From the NCBI RefSeq assembly GCF_963678635.1, contig NC_087062.1, positions 86,143,845 to 86,207,844 of the forward strand: a stretch of 64,000 nucleotides of DNA. The letters run 5' to 3'. Source of the DNA: Symsagittifera roscoffensis. Taxonomy: Eukaryota > Xenacoelomorpha > Acoela > Convolutidae. Under the pieces are notes generated by a model. That model saw only the letters and a list, made by a program, of their open reading frames with translations. It did not search any database and was not told the DNA's origin. Shown here one piece after another: positions 59,166 to 64,000 of this stretch (positions are counted from its first letter, which is position 1; each line of letters begins with the position of its first letter). Made by a program: the position numbers and the translations under genes.

Positions 59166-59487
59166 GAAAAAATGGAAACCAATTCAACTGAGTTCTTTTT
59201 TTCCCTTTTCCACAATTTTGAGAAATTTTGGCTCATCAAAATCTTCGACGAAAACCTCTACGACGAAAACCCAAATATAGCAGACCTTTCGTTATATTCG
59301 TTTACCTTCTGTGTTAACCACCCCAGGTCATTACGAGTTGTTATTTGACCCTCTCATTTTAAAGCGCCGGGGAAAAGGGTGGATTTAAGAAAAATCGAAA
59401 ATTTTGTCGGTATGTTTTAGCCAAGCAAGTTAATTTCTGAAAGTACTAAAAAGCTATTTAGCTTAATACTTTTTTTCTGCACTGCAG
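59166..59487. other. unassigned sequence
   Basis: Part of 59,350-59,480 (GGGTGGATTTAAGAAAAATC) weakly recalls the inside of the hAT MITEs. No gene. Confidence 0.3.
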
Positions 59488-62400
59488 GGACAACTTTTAA
59501 GAAATGCGCTAACATTACGTTTTCGTAATAACAGGGTACCGTGGTGTTTAGCTAAGATAGATACCGGAAACTTGTAAAAACGAAGACGATTTGTTAGAAA
59601 ATGCGAAGGTGCCGAAATCCTGAGAGGGGGGTACAAAATACGCTCCTGGGTCAATTCAATATGATTTTAGTCCAATTGAATCATATGATTGAACTCATTT
59701 GATTTTTTTTATTAAAAGTTTGCTCCATATACTTCCCTGTCCATAAGAAAAATTATCCAGTTGTTAAGAAGTAAGACTCGTTTATGCAATTTTCATAAGA
59801 AAGAAGCATCATTGGATAAATTAAAAGAATTGTGATGGTATTACTTGGGATTGGGACCATCTGCGCGATGTTCTGTATGAATTTACGAATACAAAACGAA
59901 TATACCCTCACCCCCCCCCCCCCCCCTCCAATTGCCTTCATTAAAAAAACGGCAAATTTAGGCAGTAACACATCGTGTAAAATCCGAAATTACTCTATGA
60001 GTTACACTCCAGTCCTAACTCAAATTTCTTAATTTCTAATTGGTTAAAAACGATCTCTTTTAACCATGTGAACGTTCTCGCCTCTTTTTTGATCAAAGAC
60101 GGATGTTTTTCACTTTGGTCGTGTGGCTGCTCTGTTTGAAATGTTACTAACCTGTGCTCCGGGCATTCCTGGAAAGGGAGAAGAAGTTATAATATCTGTA
60201 AATCGCTCTGACGAAGTGCTCGAACTGAACCATGTCAGTTCTGCGGCCCGTTCTGTCCGTTTGCTCCTCAATGAATTCAAATTTAAGTATGCATGCATAC
60301 TTGCTACAACAAAAAGAGATAAAATTTTGAAAATGGCACAGGAGAATATATTCGGAGAGAGAGAGAGAGAGAGAGGGGGGGGCGTTGTTATGTTAGCCGT
60401 CCTCCTAAATTGTAAATTTTTGACGAAAAGATTTACTACAAAAAACTATCAGATATTGCATCAAATTTAATTTACTTTTTAGAGATGACTAGGAATTATT
60501 TAAAGATTTACAAAATCACTCCACAAATTTTTTTTTCGGACTTATTCTTAGATACTTCGCAGACAACATTTTGAAAAAAAACCGGCCAAAAAGATTTATT
60601 ATCATTATGAGGTCTAACTCTACACTGGATAGGCGCACAGTTTTGTGTCTGTTTTGAGTTTAAGTCCGGGTTGGTTTTCTCATTTAGTAATTTCGGATAG
60701 GGTATACCGCCTATTCGTCCATCTTATTTTCGGCAGGATAAATTCGTGTAACTTCTTAGTCTAATACCGATCCTAATCTTACTCTTATATTTTCTAAATT
60801 ATCTTTTGACATAAGTTTTAAAATGATTGAAGCAAAATCCAGGTGTTAGTTTCTCTTTCCTAAATTAGTAGTTCTTACGCTTTTTGTCAGGTCATCCTAA
60901 TCCTCGGGTTGTTTTATCATGACAAGAGGGGTTATGATGAGAGTGAATCAATTCAAAAGAATGTTTTTTACGGCTCTCAAACAAATGTGGCGTTCTTCAC
61001 ATCTAAGTAAACTTAATCTTACTTAAATGGGGATCGATATGAGATTGAGGGTTGGAGAATAGTAAATCAATTCACAAGTTTCAGGTATAATTAAAACACA
61101 AGTAGATCGTTAGATACTATTTTAGTTCCTACAAGTGCTAAAATTTGTTCTAAACCTGGGTCATCTAAGAGGTGGGGTTCAAGTGAAGGATGAGTAACCG
61201 AAGTTCTTCACTGTTTAGCTCGATTTGAATGGTTAGTTTGCAGGAAAAATTTCAGTTCATCCTGGGTCCTATATATGGGATGGAAAGTGAATCAACGTTT
61301 GAGGTCGTTAGACACTATATTAGGAGGTGAGATTGATGTTAATAACTGATCCAAGGAAAACTCTGATGATCTAGGTTTCAAATTGAATTAAAGTAAATGT
61401 TTTGAATAAAAATTGAGGATAAAGATTCAAAGGCAAAGTTTAAAAAATCAAGAGAAGCCTTGATGTTCTGATTTAAATCATTAAAAGTAAGGTTTTAGTT
61501 AAACAAGGATAAGCCTTGATACAAAATTATTGAAAGGCTTAAACATTTAAAAATGTTTGAGGACCCAAGAAAAGTTTTGATGAGCTTGTTTTGAAATGGA
61601 GATACTAATGGGTTCCGGAGATTAGTTTTTATGTCTGTGGAATGAAAATGTCTGTTTTACTTTTTGTCTGTGGAATAAAAAAAAACAGGTGGGAAGGTCA
61701 AACAAAAATAGCAATGTTGCGGAATGTTGATATTTTAAGAGCTAATTCGAAGTAACTCGAACAACTAATTCCAACAGCTAACTAATCGCAAAAATTTGAT
61801 CGCTAAGTCATCACAAGCTCATCGTTTTTCTGAGCTGAAAATTGCTTAGGGTAGAAGTTTCAACGGTACATTTTTCCAAATTTTGCAGCTCAGACTTAAA
61901 GCTAATTCAGCACTAAAATTTGGTCATAGGTCAATATTTATAGCGCTAAATCATCGATGATTGACGAAGGCTGTTTTTAAAAAAATTTCGTGGCTCATTT
62001 TTGATGTGAGCTCAACCCGGGACCCTTTTGGTGGTCAGGATGGAGGCCGTACCCTCGATAAAAAAAACAACAGCCTCAAACTCACCCATCCCCACCCCCA
62101 CAAGCCCTTCTACCCTATATCCGTTACCGGTCTGTCACCAGGAAATGTTGCTTGCCTGTAAACAGAGCAGCGCCGCCCCAATTCATTGAAGGGTTGCGCG
62201 ATGACGAACTGAAGCGACCGCCAGTTATCATAAGCAATCCAGTCATTGCTCGACCAGTTATGGGAACTTTCGCTGCCATTGACACTCAAAATCTCAACTG
62301 AAAGATGAAAAAAGAAAAATATTTCTTTTAAGGAACGGTTTGTTGAACACTTGATCGCAAATATTCGAGCGAAAATTTTGCTGAGCGGTATTTTTTTTGA

Positions 62401-64000
62401 AACTTTAAATATAAATAAACAATATCATAACTCTCTTGACCGAATATTAAGGGTACTTATCTCGATACTAGTTATGGCAGGAGCTTTAGTTCTCTAAACT
62501 TTGAATTTTTCAGTTGAGTGTTTTGTGGGCCGGGAGAGTGTGCGCTATAAATGCAAATTTTTGTTCGAGTTCCTCCCGAAGTTGTATTTTTTGCCTGTGG
62601 GGTCAAAGGACTGTCAAGTTTCATCTTTTTGGTATCTTGAGAGCTTCATTCATCTTAAAAATCAATTTGTTTGTCTTAGAGAAAATTTTCGAAATTTTTA
62701 AAATTCTTTGAAGTCTGCTGCCCCGCATTTCTCGAAAACCTTCGATTCTCTCAAGAGAACACTGATTAATAATTAACCTATTCAACAAAAATTTTAAGCC
62801 TATAAAACCGTAGTTTTTTCTGATTTTGAAAGCTTACCTGGAACTGCGAGAATTGAGATGATAAAGTGACATTTCATCTTCAATCTTTCAACTCGTGTCA
62901 CTTTAGGTAATTCTAACTTGTTCATCGAGCTATGTTTGTTTTGCCTCTCAAAGTAAGATGAAACAAAACAAAATACATTTTGTCGAATTCTCGAATAAGA
63001 AAATTGAATCAAGGATGGCCGGTTGCTGTGCAGGTAGCAAAGAATATTCCAACCAAGTTCATTCAAAAAAAACTAGACATATGTCAATTTAGTGTCGTTT
63101 TTTATGCGTCGTGTTGTGATAGAGATCTATGCAAATGCGTAGAGAATTGAACAATTGTTTTCAAAAACTGGAAAAGGACTGCTCGTATCGGGGCGAGGCC
63201 CTGAATATTCCGACGGCCTTTAAAGGTCTGTGGAGTAGTAATAACATGAAAAAATTAAAAATAATGAAAAAAAAACTGAATTATTTTTTTTCTAATTGAG
63301 ATTTTTCGTAAAAATCATACCCCACATGCCCTATAAAGTACAAAGTGATAGATTTCGCTCATTGTAACAAATCAATTATGGCATATAAGCTTTTCAACCA
63401 ATTCGGAAACTTCCATGACGGATTAAGTCTCCGGTTTTGCTCTAATAGAGGGCACTTTATCGCACGCAAATTGTCCCAAATTGGCCAAAGGGGCAATTTT
63501 CAAAAACCCATACCCTATGAAAAATTATCACAGATGAAATATTTTTTCAAATTCAAGCCCAGGACAATTTTTGAATGACATAAAAAAAAATTCCGTCAAA
63601 AATGGCTTGCTAAAAAGTCGAAATTTGTCTGCAGAAAAAAAAAACTCCGAGCACATATACTTCATTAGATTCATTGCGAAAGTCGGAACAACAATAACAA
63701 ACAAAATTTCAACATAAATGAAGTGCTTAATGATGCTTCCAATACTATTTTTCTTCGTAGTAAAATCAAGTTTTCTGGCCCAAAGACCTAATTTTTCATA
63801 CCGAACGTTAGTAGATCACTTTAAATACTAGAAAAAACCCGCATTTCAGAATCACGAAAAATCATCTAATACGATTAGCTTTTGTGGAGTAAAATGTCAA
63901 TTTAATCGATTCCCATGTTGCCCTGATAACACAACTGATCGTAAATCAATTATGATCCTTTGTTTTCTCAAATTCAAACCAAACAAGACTGCTCGTACCA

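Overview
This is an AT-rich stretch of a nuclear animal genome, most likely an invertebrate. Evidence: spliceosomal exon candidates with matching phases and introns from about 70 bp to 1.9 kb, AATAAA signals, a Ty3/gypsy retrotransposon, a FLYWCH/Mutator relic and many small DNA-transposon derivatives. I cannot name the species. There are no bacterial features, tRNA, rRNA or CRISPR.

Layout. About 0.4-18.3 kb is an old A-rich, G-poor Ty3/gypsy-like graveyard. Two LTR-like repeats (near 0.42 and 18.05 kb) bracket two diverged tandem copies of gag, RT, RNase H and integrase fragments that share stop codons. From 18.9 to 35.4 kb interspersed repeats surround a few small genes. The best supported are two paralogous single-pass membrane proteins: one intronless (21.1 kb) and one with three phase-consistent exons (28.18-30.34 kb). 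The repeats include a Helentron/HINE-like 540-550 bp family, hAT-type MITEs with 8-bp target duplications, a Tc1-type MITE, foldback elements ending CCCGGGTTGAC, and three elements made of inverted arrays of short repeats. From 35.6 to 43.8 kb lies a drifting tandem array of about fifteen units of roughly 590 bp. From 43.9 to 48.1 kb there are exon candidates, a Mutator relic and a nested repeat. A 232-bp satellite occupies 49.0-49.9 kb.

At 50.4-51.4 kb two hAT MITEs stand side by side. The second is the target of a young Ty3/gypsy element (51.52-58.82 kb) with nearly identical LTRs. Its 5' LTR lacks the first 22 bases and is joined to a copy of the 3' flank, so the locus looks like a chimera of an empty and a filled allele. 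Its reading frames are broken by a stop, three homopolymer frame changes and loss of the expected integrase glutamate. The last 5 kb holds a probable minus-strand gene (exons at 62.2 and 60.2 kb joined by a GC-AG intron) and more repeat copies.

The most novel-looking material is the inverted-array element family, the 590-bp array with a conserved palindrome, and the chimeric retrotransposon insertion. Exon calls rest on splice signals, phase and protein-like composition only; I could not search databases.
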